Shown: positions 23,187-30,767 of the stretch, piece after piece
How the letters are laid out: each line of letters begins with the position of its first letter
Position numbering within the stretch: the stretch's first letter is position 1
NCBI GenBank assembly: GCA_038252405.1
Contig: JBBSAJ010000031.1
Location: forward strand, 1-31,717
Reading direction: 5' to 3'
Length of the DNA stretch: 31,717 nt
Origin: DATCDE01 sp038252405
Lineage (GTDB): Bacteria; Actinomycetota; Actinomycetes; Prado026
Made by a program: the position numbers and the translations under genes
The notes under the pieces: generated by a model
Told to the model about the DNA's origin: nothing
Database searches by the model: none
Seen by the model: the letters and a program-made list of their open reading frames with translations, nothing else

Positions 23187-23447
23187 TCAACGGCGGGCGC
23201 GGCCTCGACCGCGCTGCCAGATCACCAGCCGGTCGATGAGGACGCCGAGCAGCACCATGGCCAGCAGCACCCAGATGAGCGGCACGCTCACGCTCCAGAA
23301 GAACAGCTGAACCCGGGTGGTCTCGCTGTTCGCTGCCACGAACCAGACGCCCAGCACGGCCAGCACCGCGCCCACACCGGCCCGGAGCCGCCAGTCCTGG
23401 CGCCAGCTCGGGGTGGTGGACCGTCCCGACGGCGTCCGCTCTGCCAT
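23187..23447 (-). CDS. LapA-domain (DUF1049) small membrane protein
   Basis: This 86-residue protein has two hydrophobic helices (about 24-38 and 54-72) joined by the loop FVAANSETTRVQLFFWSVSVPL, which is the LapA/DUF1049 pattern. A basic C-terminus (WQRGRGRARR) stays in the cytoplasm. In proteobacteria LapA helps lipopolysaccharide assembly; the function in actinobacteria is not known. The ATG is preceded by GGGAGGTGTGGG, a good ribosome site. It is the first gene of the LapA-kinase-regulator-amidase-malQ run and lies 2 nt before the kinase start, so it may be a membrane partner of the sensor. That is inference from the spacing. Confidence 0.8.
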   Translation of the reverse strand: MAERTPSGRSTTPSWRQDWRLRAGVGAVLAVLGVWFVAANSETTRVQLFFWSVSVPLIWVLLAMVLLGVLIDRLVIWQRGRGRARR

Positions 23448-23498
23448 CCCACACCTCCCGGCCTCTGGTGCTGCCTGCGACCAGCGTAGAGGAGCCGC

Positions 23499-24053
23499 TC
23501 AGCCGACAGCCGCCGTACCCGCAGCACCTCCGGCGGCCAGCTCGCCGTGCGGGTGGACGTGGACCGGACCGAGGTACCGCTCCCAGACGTCCTGCCGGGA
23601 CGACAGCCCGACGAGCAGCGCGATGGTGGCCGGTGGCTGCGCGGGGACGAAGGGCAGCCGCCAGCCCAGCTCGGCCAGCAGGTGGCTGCCCTTCCTGTGG
23701 TTGCACCGGCTGCAGGCCGCCACCACGTTGGCCCACTCGTGGCCGCCGCCGCGCGAGCGGGGGACGACGTGGTCCACCGAGTTGGCCCGCTGCCCGCAGT
23801 AGGCGCAGCCGGGCCGGTCCCGCTCCAGGACGGCGCGTCGGGACAACGGCACCGAGTGCCGGTAGGGCACCCGCACGAAGTGGCTGAGCCGGACCACCGT
23901 GGGGGCCGGCACCTGCAGCCGCTCCGAGCGGACCAGCCGGCCGGACGACTCCACGACGGTGGCCTTCTCGGCCAGCACGAGCACGATGGCGCGGCGCAGG
24001 GGCACGACGGCGAGCGGCTCGTAGGTGGCGTTGAGCACCAGGGTCATGCCCAC
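23499..24053 (-). CDS. HNH endonuclease family protein
   Basis: This 184-residue protein starts with the conserved TLVLNATYEPLAVVPLRRA segment of actinobacterial HNH proteins (Rv2469c type). It carries an HNH nuclease motif in the middle: CAYCGQRANSVDHVVPRSRGG, then WANVVAACSRCNHRKG. The four cysteines (two CxxC pairs) form a structural zinc site, and the DH of SVDHV with the later Asn and His are catalytic. It is predicted to nick or cut DNA, but the biological role of this widespread family is unknown and it is not next to restriction or phage genes. The GTG at 24053 fits the ribosome site GGAGGGAGG with 7 nt spacing better than the ATG six bases on. It is divergent from the peptidase gene and lies 51 bp before the LapA-like gene. 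Confidence 0.88.
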   Translation of the reverse strand: MGMTLVLNATYEPLAVVPLRRAIVLVLAEKATVVESSGRLVRSERLQVPAPTVVRLSHFVRVPYRHSVPLSRRAVLERDRPGCAYCGQRANSVDHVVPRSRGGGHEWANVVAACSRCNHRKGSHLLAELGWRLPFVPAQPPATIALLVGLSSRQDVWERYLGPVHVHPHGELAAGGAAGTAAVG

Positions 24054-24060
24054 GGCTGCA

Positions 24061-24069
24061 CCTCCCTCC
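24061..24069 (-). promoter_or_regulatory. Ribosome binding site of the HNH gene
   Basis: GGAGGGAGG on the minus strand is 7 nt before the GTG at 24053 and 13 nt before the ATG at 24047, favouring GTG initiation. Confidence 0.6.
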
Positions 24070-24171
24070 GCCGCGCGAAGGCCGTCACCGGCACTGGCGG
24101 CGCCGGTGCCTCGCCTCCAGTCTGGGTTCCAGACACGCGCCGCGCCAGAATGATTCGCCGCGGGGCGCCCG

Positions 24172-24177
24172 TAGGGT
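24172..24177 (+). promoter_or_regulatory. Candidate leaderless -10 element of the oligopeptidase gene
   Basis: TAGGGT lies 9 nt before the ATG at 24187, the same spacing as at the SpoIIE-type phosphatase gene. GGTGGAG within the spacer could instead act as a ribosome site if transcription starts further upstream. Confidence 0.35.
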
Positions 24178-24186
24178 GGAGCCGCC

Positions 24187-26271
24187 ATGAGACGAGACGA
24201 CTACCCCCAGACCCCGCGACTCGACCTAGTCGAGGAGCTGCACGGCCGGCCCGTGGCCGACCCCTACCGGGCCCTCGAGGACGCCGGCGACGCCGCGACC
24301 GAGGCCTGGTCGCAGGCCCAGGACGCCCTGTTCGAGCAGCAGCGCGCCCAGTGGCCCGGCCGGGACCAGCTGCGCGCCCGGGTGCAGCAGCTGCTGGCCG
24401 CCGGCGTCGTCACGGCGCCGGTCTGGCGCGGCGAGCGGCAGTTCCTCATGCGCCGCACCGCCGAGCAGGAACACGCCGTCCTGCTGACCATCGACCCGGA
24501 CGGCACTGAGCGCACCCTCATCGACCCAATGGCCATCGACCCGTCGGGGCTGACCACGCTGGACGCGTGGCAGCCGTCCAAGGAGGGTGACCGGCTGGCC
24601 TACCAGCTGTCGGAGGGCGGCACCGAGGAGTCCGTCGTCCGGGTGGTCGACGTGGTCGACGGGACGCTGCTGGACGGCCCGATCGACCGGGCCCGCTACT
24701 CCCCCATCGCCTGGCTGCCGGGCGGCGCGGCGTACTACTACGTCCGCCGGCTGCCACCGGAGGAGGTGCCCACGGGTGAGGAGCAGTTCCACCGCCGGGT
24801 GTACCTGCACCGAGTGGGCAGCGACCCGGCCGACGACGTCCTGGTCTTCGGGGAGGGCCGCAAGGCCACCGAGTACTACGGGGTCTCGGTCTCCAGGGAC
24901 GGCCGCTGGCTGCAGGTCTCGGCGGCGGAGGGCACCGCCCCCCGCAACGACCTGTGGCTCGCCGACCTCGAGGCGTCACCGCTCGAGGCACCCCTGCTGG
25001 TGCCCGTGCAGGTGGGGGTCGACGCCCAGACCGGCCTGCACGTGGGCCGCGACGGCCGGCTGTACGTGTTCACCGACCTCGACGCGACGCGCGGCCGGCT
25101 GGCCGTGGCCACGCCCGACCAGCCCACCGCCGAGCACTGGGTCGACCTGCTTCCGGAGGACCCGGTCGCGGTGCTCGACGGATTCGCAATCCTGGACGGC
25201 GACGAGCTGGACGACCCGGTGCTGCTCGCGTCGTGGACCCGGCACGCGGTCAGTGAGGTGACCGTGCACCGGTTGGCCGACGGCGGGCGCACCGGCGAGG
25301 TGCCGCTGCCGGGGCTCGGTTCGATCAGCGGGATCGTGGAGCGCCCCGAGGGCGGCCATGAGGCCTGGTTCGGCTACACCGACCACACCACGCCGTCGAC
25401 CGTGCAGCGCTACGACGCGAGCACCGGCGAGACCAGTCAGTGGGCCACCGCGCCCGGCGCCGTCGAGGTGCCCGACGTGCGGACCGAGCAGGTCACCTAC
25501 ACCTCGCCCGACGGCACGCCGGTGCGGATGTTCGTCATGTCCCGCGACGGCGTTGCGGCCGGACCGCGCCCGACGGTCCTGTACGGGTACGGCGGGTTCG
25601 GGGTGCCGCTCACGCCGGCCTACGCCGCGACCATCCTCAGCTGGGTGGAGGCGGGCGGCGTGTACGCCATCGCGAACCTGCGCGGCGGGTCCGAGGAGGG
25701 CGAGTCCTGGCACCGGGCCGGCATGCTCGGCCACAAGCAGAACGTCTTCGACGACTTCCACGCCGCTGCCGAGCACCTGGTGGCGCAGGGCTGGACGACG
25801 CCGCAGCAGCTGGGCATCTCCGGTGGTTCGAACGGCGGGCTGCTGGTCGGCGCCGCGCTGACCCAGCGCCCCGACCTGTACGCCGCGGTGGTGTGCTCGG
25901 CGCCGCTGCTCGACATGGTGCGGTACGAGAGGTTCGGGCTCGGAGCCACCTGGAACGTCGAGTACGGCAGCGCCGACGACCCGGAGCAGCTGGGCTGGCT
26001 GCTGTCCTACTCGCCGTACCACCATGTGCGCGAGGGTGTCGCCTACCCCGCCGTCCTGTTCACCGTGTTCGACGGCGACACCCGGGTCGACCCGCTGCAC
26101 GCACGCAAGATGTGCGCCGCGCTGCAGCACGCCACGGCGTCCGACGAGCCCGTGCTGATGCGCCGCGAGAAGGACGTCGGCCACGGGGCCCGGGCGGTGA
26201 GCCGCGCGGTCGACCTGACCGTCGACACGCTGGCCTTCCTGGCCGACCGGACCGGCCTGTCCCTCGACTGA
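24187..26271 (+). CDS. Prolyl oligopeptidase family serine peptidase (S9A)
   Basis: This 694-residue cytoplasmic peptidase has the usual length of prolyl oligopeptidases (about 700), which cut short peptides after proline. An N-terminal helix segment with LHGRPVADPYRALED leads into a seven-bladed beta-propeller (about 70-410) that limits access to small peptides, and then the alpha/beta hydrolase domain. The catalytic triad is Ser548 in GISGGSNGGLLVG, Asp631 in VFDGDTRVDPLHARKM and His666 in DVGHGARAV. VLYGYGGFGVPLTP and NLRGGSEEGESWH are typical S9A motifs. The absence of a signal peptide argues for an intracellular enzyme. Prolyl specificity is likely but not proven; oligopeptidase B-type specificity is less likely given the length and motifs. 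The MscS gene follows after 21 bp and is probably co-transcribed. Confidence 0.94.
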   Translation: MRRDDYPQTPRLDLVEELHGRPVADPYRALEDAGDAATEAWSQAQDALFEQQRAQWPGRDQLRARVQQLLAAGVVTAPVWRGERQFLMRRTAEQEHAVLLTIDPDGTERTLIDPMAIDPSGLTTLDAWQPSKEGDRLAYQLSEGGTEESVVRVVDVVDGTLLDGPIDRARYSPIAWLPGGAAYYYVRRLPPEEVPTGEEQFHRRVYLHRVGSDPADDVLVFGEGRKATEYYGVSVSRDGRWLQVSAAEGTAPRNDLWLADLEASPLEAPLLVPVQVGVDAQTGLHVGRDGRLYVFTDLDATRGRLAVATPDQPTAEHWVDLLPEDPVAVLDGFAILDGDELDDPVLLASWTRHAVSEVTVHRLADGGRTGEVPLPGLGSISGIVERPEGGHEAWFGYTDHTTPSTVQRYDASTGETSQWATAPGAVEVPDVRTEQVTYTSPDGTPVRMFVMSRDGVAAGPRPTVLYGYGGFGVPLTPAYAATILSWVEAGGVYAIANLRGGSEEGESWHRAGMLGHKQNVFDDFHAAAEHLVAQGWTTPQQLGISGGSNGGLLVGAALTQRPDLYAAVVCSAPLLDMVRYERFGLGATWNVEYGSADDPEQLGWLLSYSPYHHVREGVAYPAVLFTVFDGDTRVDPLHARKMCAALQHATASDEPVLMRREKDVGHGARAVSRAVDLTVDTLAFLADRTGLSLD

Positions 26272-26292
26272 CCAGACGGACCAGGAGGAAAC

Positions 26293-27282
26293 GTGCCCGG
26301 CATCGTGCCCGCCTTCCTGCTCGCCAGCGGCAGCTGTGCCGAGGGGGACGGGACGTTCTGCGGTTGGGTGCACCAGGCCACCGGGCAGGAGTGGGTGGGC
26401 CTGGCCGCCGCCTGGTTGCTGGCCACCCCGCTGACGATCCTGGCCGTCCTGCTGCTGGCCTTCCTGGCCCGGCACCTGGTGTACCGGGTGATCAACCGGA
26501 CGGTCGACCACGCGATCAAGGGTGACGGCGGGCTGCTGCGCGGCCGCACCGCCTCCGTGTTCGAGTCCAGCCCGCTCGCGGCGGAGCGGCGCACCCAGCG
26601 GGCCCAGGCGGTCGGCTCGGTGCTGCGCAGCATCTCCACCGGCGTGATCCTCGGGGTGGCCGCGCTCACCATCATGGACGTTCTGGGGATCCCGATCGGG
26701 CCGCTGCTCGCCAGTGCCGGGATCGCCGGGGTGGCGCTGGGCTTCGGGGCGCAGACCCTCGTTCGGGACTTCATCTCCGGCATCTTCATGATCATCGAGG
26801 ACCAGTACGGCATCGGGGACGTCATCGACATGGGCCAGGCCAGCGGCACCGTCGAGGCGGTCGGGCTGCGGGTCACCCGGCTGCGGGACGCCGAGGGCAC
26901 GGTGTGGCACGTGCGCAACGGCGAGGTGGTCCGGGTGGGCAACCGCAGCCAGGGCTGGAGCCGCGCGCTCGTCGACATCACCGTGCCGCCAGACGCCGAC
27001 CTGGACGTCGTCCGGTCGGCCATGCTGCGCGTGGCCACCGACGTCTACGAGAACGCGCCGTCCTTCGCCGGGGCGATCACCGCACCGCCGGAGGTGCTCG
27101 GCATCGAGTCGATGGCCAGGGACTCGACCGTCGTGCGGCTCGCGGTCACGACCACGCCGGAGCAGCAGGCCGCCGTCGCCCGCGAGATGCGGGCCCGCGT
27201 CAAGGCCGAGCTCGACCGCCTCGGCATCGCCTTCCCGGCCACCACCCCAGCGGCGCCGGTCCCCCCCGCCCGTCCCGCATGA
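26293..27282 (+). CDS. Small-conductance mechanosensitive channel, MscS family
   Basis: This 329-residue membrane protein belongs to the MscS family, which opens under membrane tension to release solutes on osmotic downshock. It has an N-terminal segment with two cysteines (GSCAEGDGTFCGW, probably extracytoplasmic) and a helix at about 38-62. A second helix at about 113-132 is followed by the pore helix GPLLASAGIAGVALGFGAQTLV, which carries the Gly/Ala-rich packing motif. After that comes the family motif DFISGIFMIIEDQYGIGDVI, then the beta domain and a soluble C-terminal domain ending in a Pro/Ala tail. It starts at a GTG with AGGAGG 4 nt upstream, and its stop codon lies inside the left arm of the long inverted repeat. 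It probably shares a transcript with the peptidase upstream. Confidence 0.93.
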   Translation: MPGIVPAFLLASGSCAEGDGTFCGWVHQATGQEWVGLAAAWLLATPLTILAVLLLAFLARHLVYRVINRTVDHAIKGDGGLLRGRTASVFESSPLAAERRTQRAQAVGSVLRSISTGVILGVAALTIMDVLGIPIGPLLASAGIAGVALGFGAQTLVRDFISGIFMIIEDQYGIGDVIDMGQASGTVEAVGLRVTRLRDAEGTVWHVRNGEVVRVGNRSQGWSRALVDITVPPDADLDVVRSAMLRVATDVYENAPSFAGAITAPPEVLGIESMARDSTVVRLAVTTTPEQQAAVAREMRARVKAELDRLGIAFPATTPAAPVPPARPA

Positions 27283-27382
27283 AGGTGCCCTTCTGTGCGC
27301 AAGGCCGCAACAAGCCACCCTTCATCGCCGTCCATGAAGGGTAGAAAGGGGCGGCAGTGCGCACAGAAGGGCACCTTCATGC
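27277..27382. repeat. Nested inverted repeat with 25-bp perfect arms
   Basis: The arms 27277-27301 and 27358-27382 are perfect inverted copies (GCATGAAGGTGCCCTTCTGTG and four more bases, 25 bp). Inside, ACCCTTCAT (27317-27325) and ATGAAGGGT (27334-27342) form a second hairpin with an 8-nt loop. The heptamer ATGAAGG or its complement therefore occurs four times. The left arm holds the mscS stop codon, and the right arm ends 8 bp before the glbO ribosome site. This could be a MITE-like or REP-like element, or a strong terminator/attenuator separating mscS from glbO. There is no transposase. Confidence 0.85.
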
Positions 27383-27405
27383 AGGGGGGTGGGAGGATGC
27401 GGGGC

Positions 27406-27789
27406 ATGAGCGAGGAGGCCACCCCGTACCAGGCCATGGGCGGCCACGAGACGTTCGTCCGGCTGGTCCACCGCTTCTACGAGGGCGTGGCCGACGACCC
27501 GGTCCTGCGTCCCTTGTACCCCGAGGAGGACCTCGGCCCGGCCGAGCAGCGGCTGCTGATGTTCCTCGAGCAGTACTGGGGCGGGCCACGCACCTATTTC
27601 GACCAGCGCGGGCACCCGCGGCTGCGCATGAGGCACGCTCCCTACGCCGTGACCCCGCTGGCGCGCGAGCACTGGCTGGCGCACATGCAGGTCGCGGTGG
27701 ACGAGCTCGACCTGGCGCCGGAGCTGCGCCAGCAGCTGTGGGGCTACCTCGTCATGGCGGCCGACAGTATGGTGAACGCCTTCGAGTAG
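27406..27789 (+). CDS. glbO: Truncated haemoglobin, group II (trHbO)
   Basis: This 127-residue protein closely follows mycobacterial GlbO in length and motifs. Visible key residues are Tyr25 (B10, RFYEGVADDP), Tyr38 (CD1, PLYPEEDL), the proximal haem ligand His77 in RLRMRHAPY, and Trp90 (G8, EHWLAHM). FLEQYWGGPRTYFDQRGHP is the family hallmark. Such globins bind oxygen tightly and act in oxygen or nitric oxide chemistry and in peroxide reduction at the membrane. The ATG at 27406 is set by GGGAGGA with 8 nt spacing. An in-frame extension runs through the inverted repeat and is not credible. It lies just after that repeat and upstream of the sigma-like membrane protein gene and aglA; glbO followed by aglA is also seen in M. 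tuberculosis. Confidence 0.96.
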   Translation: MSEEATPYQAMGGHETFVRLVHRFYEGVADDPVLRPLYPEEDLGPAEQRLLMFLEQYWGGPRTYFDQRGHPRLRMRHAPYAVTPLAREHWLAHMQVAVDELDLAPELRQQLWGYLVMAADSMVNAFE

Positions 27790-27810
27790 CCGTAACCCAC
27801 GGACGGCGCG

Positions 27811-29127
27811 ATGACCCAGGCGAGAACCGGCTTTGCGGCCTATGCCACCGCCCGAACGTTCGCGCTGCTCGCCTTCGCCCGAGCCCTGACGTCCGACGAC
27901 GAGGCCGCCGCCGAGCTCACGACCGAGGCGTTGGCCCGGGTGCACGAGGCGTGGCTGCGGCTGGACGAGGACCCGGAACCGTTCGCCCGCGAGGTCATGG
28001 TGCGCAGCTACCTCGGTGGCGGGCGCGCCCGGCGGCGCGCCGCGGACGGCGTCGCCCGCAAGGACCGGGCCGCCTGGGCGCTGGTCGCCGTCGCGGGACT
28101 GTCGCTGGGCGAGGCGGCCCGGGTCCTGGACACGGCACCCGGGGCCGTCCAACGCGCCGTCCAGCGCATCGAGCAGCAGCCCGCCGCCACGCCCGGCCCG
28201 CCCGGTCGACTGGGGACCCAGAACCCAACGGCCGCCCAACGCCTCGACCTGGACCGGGTCGCCGACCGGGTGGGCCGGGCACGACGGCAGCACCGGGCCG
28301 CCGCCGTCTTCGTCGCGCTGGTCGCCGTCGGGGTCGGCTCGCTCGTGGCCAGGACGGTCCTCACCGCCGGTGAGGTCACCCCAGGCCCACAGCCGTCGGC
28401 CGGCACCTTCGCCGAGTTCGCCGAGGGTGGGCGGCTGGCCGGCGAGGCGACCGTCCCGCTGTCCATCGGCAACGCGGCGCTCGACGCCCGGCCGTCCACG
28501 ACCCGGATCGGGGTCGCCGTCAGCTGTGACACGACCGCCGCCCTCGCCGCCCAGATCTCGGTCGACGGGGACCCGGCACTGACCCTGGCCTGCGGAAGGG
28601 ATCCCGTCGTCCATCCCGACGTCCCGGTGCGGCCGGGGAAGTCGGCGCGGGTCGGCGTCCAGGTGGTCGGCACCGACGGCGCGGCCCAGCCCGGGGCGGT
28701 CGGGACCCTGCACCTGGCCTGGTACCAGCCGGTCGCCTGGTCGGCGTACCCCCTGCCACCACCCCCGGCCAACCCGACCCCGCTGCCGCTGCCCGACCCG
28801 AACCCGGCCGCCGCCTACCTCACCTCGGCCGACGGACGGACCGACGGCAACCAGGTCAGCCGGTCCTTCCAGATCCCCGCGGTCTTCCAGGTCAAGGCCA
28901 GCACCGTGGCCCCCGGTCGGCTGACGGTGCGCATCAACGGCGTCCAGGTCGCGGCGTTCACCTCGTGGGACTACGAGCCGCACCGGTACCAGACCGAGCC
29001 GATCGACGTCGGCGCGTTCCTGCTGCGCAACGCCGGAGTGGTCCCCGACGGCCGGGCCACGCTCGAGGTGCAGGCCACCGACTTCACCGACCCGCAGTGG
29101 TACGTCGTCGTCGAGCAGGCGAGGTGA
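27811..29127 (+). CDS. Membrane protein with sigma-factor-like N-terminus
   Basis: This 438-residue protein has three parts. Residues 1-125 look like an ECF/SigE-type sigma factor: a region-2-like helical segment (ALLAFARALTSDDEAAAELTTEAL) and a region-4-like helix-turn-helix (AVAGLSLGEAARVLDTAPGAVQRAVQRIE). The signature residues of region 2 are weak and the whole is short. A basic stretch (RVGRARRQHR) is followed by one membrane helix at about 162-184. The remaining 250 residues lie outside the cytoplasm, with a Pro-rich linker (YPLPPPPANPTPLPLPDP) between two probable beta-sandwich parts and two cysteines (VSCDT, LACGR) that may pair. I do not recognise a named full-length family. It could be a membrane-tethered regulator or a degenerate sigma factor reused as a DNA- or polymerase-binding anchor. 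It lies 21 bp after glbO and 13 bp before aglA, on the same strand. Confidence 0.75.
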   Translation: MTQARTGFAAYATARTFALLAFARALTSDDEAAAELTTEALARVHEAWLRLDEDPEPFAREVMVRSYLGGGRARRRAADGVARKDRAAWALVAVAGLSLGEAARVLDTAPGAVQRAVQRIEQQPAATPGPPGRLGTQNPTAAQRLDLDRVADRVGRARRQHRAAAVFVALVAVGVGSLVARTVLTAGEVTPGPQPSAGTFAEFAEGGRLAGEATVPLSIGNAALDARPSTTRIGVAVSCDTTAALAAQISVDGDPALTLACGRDPVVHPDVPVRPGKSARVGVQVVGTDGAAQPGAVGTLHLAWYQPVAWSAYPLPPPPANPTPLPLPDPNPAAAYLTSADGRTDGNQVSRSFQIPAVFQVKASTVAPGRLTVRINGVQVAAFTSWDYEPHRYQTEPIDVGAFLLRNAGVVPDGRATLEVQATDFTDPQWYVVVEQAR

Positions 29128-29140
29128 CAGGATCACCCGG

Positions 29141-30763
29141 GTGACCTCCGGACCCGCCCTGGCCCCCACGACGAACCGCTCCTGGTGGCGCCACGGCGTC
29201 GTCTACCAGATCTACGTGCGCTCGTTCGCCGACGCCGACGGCGACGGGTTCGGCGACCTCGCTGGCATCCGGCAGCGCCTGCCGCACCTGGTCGACCTCG
29301 GGGTGGACGCGCTGTGGCTCACCCCGTTCTACCCCTCCCCCCAGGCCGACGGCGGGTACGACGTCGCCGACTACCGAGCCGTCGACCCGCAGTTCGGGGA
29401 CCTGGCCGACTTCGACACACTGGTCGCCGAGGCGCACCGGCTGGACCTGCGGGTGGTCGTCGACATCGTCCCGAACCACACCTCCGACCAGCACCCGTGG
29501 TTCCAGGCCGCACTGGCCGCCGGGCCGGGCTCCTCGGAGCGGGCCCGCTACCACTTCCGCCCAGGGAAGGGCCCGGACGGCGACCAGCCGCCGAACGACT
29601 GGCTGGCCACCTTCGGCGGCGACGCCTGGACCCAGGTCACCGAGCCGGACGGCACCCCGGGCGAGTGGTACCTGCACCTGTTCACCCCGGAGCAGCCGGA
29701 CCTCAACTGGGAGCACCCCGGGGTGGTCGCCGAGTTCGAGGACATCCTGCGGTTCTGGCTGGACCGCGGGGTGGACGGCTTCCGGATCGACGTGGCCCAC
29801 GGGCTGGCCAAGCAGGCCGGTCTGCCGGACGCCGGGGAGAACCGCTTCGTCAGCCTGATGCAGACCGAGATCCCGCCGCTGCCGATGTGGGACCAGGACG
29901 CGGTGCACGCGGTGTACCAGGGCTGGCGGCGGGTGCTCGACTCCTACCCCGGCGACCGGATGACGGTTGGCGAGGTGTGGCTCGGCGACCCGCACCGGGT
30001 GGCCCGGTACACCCGTCCCGACGAGCTGCACCAGGCGTTCAACTTCCGCTGGCTGTTCACGCCGTTCGTGGCCGAGCAGTTCCGCGACGCGATCGACGCG
30101 TCGCTGCGCGAGTCGTACGCGTCCGGGGCGCCGGTGACCTGGGTGCTGGGCAACCACGACGTGGTCCGGCCGGCGACCCGCTACGGCGACCCCAGGCACC
30201 CCGGCAGCGGGCTGCGCCGGGCCCGGGCGGCCCTGCTCGCCATGCTCGCGCTGCCGGGCGCCGCGTACCTCTACCAGGGCGAGGAGCTCGGCCTGCCCGA
30301 GGTCGACGACCTGCCCGAGGAGGTGCTGCAGGACCCGATCTGGGAGCGCACCGGCCACCTGGCCCGCGGCCGGGACGGCTGCCGGGTCCCGATCCCCTGG
30401 TCCGGCTCGCAGCCACCGTACGGCTTCGGCCCGGACGGCTCGTCGCCCTGGCTGCCGCAGCCGGAGTCGTGGGCCGCCTTCTCTGTGGCCGCCGAGCAGG
30501 CGGACCCGGCGTCCACCCTGTCGCTGGTGCGCCGCGCGCTGCGGCTGCGCCGCGAGATCCCCTGGGACGCCGGCTTCGCGTGGGTGCCCGTGGACGATCC
30601 GCAGGTGCTCGCGTTCCGCCGGGGCGACGGGCTGGTGTGCGCGCTGAACATGGGCAGCCGCCCGGCCCGGATCGAGGTTCCGGGCGGCGTGACTCTCGCC
30701 AGCGGCCCGATCGACGACGACCACCTGCTGCCCCCGGAGACCGCGGCCTGGTTCGCCGGCTGA
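29141..30763 (+). CDS. aglA: Alpha-glucosidase, GH13 family (AglA-like)
   Basis: This 540-residue enzyme of glycoside hydrolase family 13 hydrolyses alpha-1,4 or alpha-1,6 linked glucose from short sugars in the cytoplasm. The GH13 blocks are seen in order: VYQIYVRSFADADGDGFGDL, DIVPNHTS (region I), GFRIDVAH with nucleophile Asp217 (region II), TVGEVW with acid/base Glu278 (region III), and VLGNHDVVR with Asp340 (region IV). GYDVADYRAVDPQFG also fits oligo-1,6-glucosidase/alpha-glucosidase enzymes. The GTG at 29141 has AGGA about 8 nt upstream, just after the stop of the preceding gene. Length and order after glbO match AglA (Rv2471) of M. tuberculosis. Together with malQ it suggests maltodextrin or trehalose use. 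Trehalose synthase is less likely because the typical longer C-terminus is missing. Confidence 0.92.
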   Translation: MTSGPALAPTTNRSWWRHGVVYQIYVRSFADADGDGFGDLAGIRQRLPHLVDLGVDALWLTPFYPSPQADGGYDVADYRAVDPQFGDLADFDTLVAEAHRLDLRVVVDIVPNHTSDQHPWFQAALAAGPGSSERARYHFRPGKGPDGDQPPNDWLATFGGDAWTQVTEPDGTPGEWYLHLFTPEQPDLNWEHPGVVAEFEDILRFWLDRGVDGFRIDVAHGLAKQAGLPDAGENRFVSLMQTEIPPLPMWDQDAVHAVYQGWRRVLDSYPGDRMTVGEVWLGDPHRVARYTRPDELHQAFNFRWLFTPFVAEQFRDAIDASLRESYASGAPVTWVLGNHDVVRPATRYGDPRHPGSGLRRARAALLAMLALPGAAYLYQGEELGLPEVDDLPEEVLQDPIWERTGHLARGRDGCRVPIPWSGSQPPYGFGPDGSSPWLPQPESWAAFSVAAEQADPASTLSLVRRALRLRREIPWDAGFAWVPVDDPQVLAFRRGDGLVCALNMGSRPARIEVPGGVTLASGPIDDDHLLPPETAAWFAG

Positions 30764-30767
30764 GGAC

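Noticed and set aside
24976..27318. A long 780-codon minus-strand open frame
   Set aside because: It lies antisense to the oligopeptidase and mscS genes, both of which have complete catalytic or family motifs. Its His/Gly/Asp/Arg-rich composition is that of a shadow frame.
27277..27382. CRISPR repeat or attachment site
   Set aside because: There is only one pair of inverted arms, with no spacers, no cas genes, no integrase and no tRNA nearby.
27295..27405. N-terminal extension of the globin through the inverted repeat
   Set aside because: Homologues begin near the ATG at 27406, which has a ribosome site at proper distance. The extension is only the palindromic element translated.
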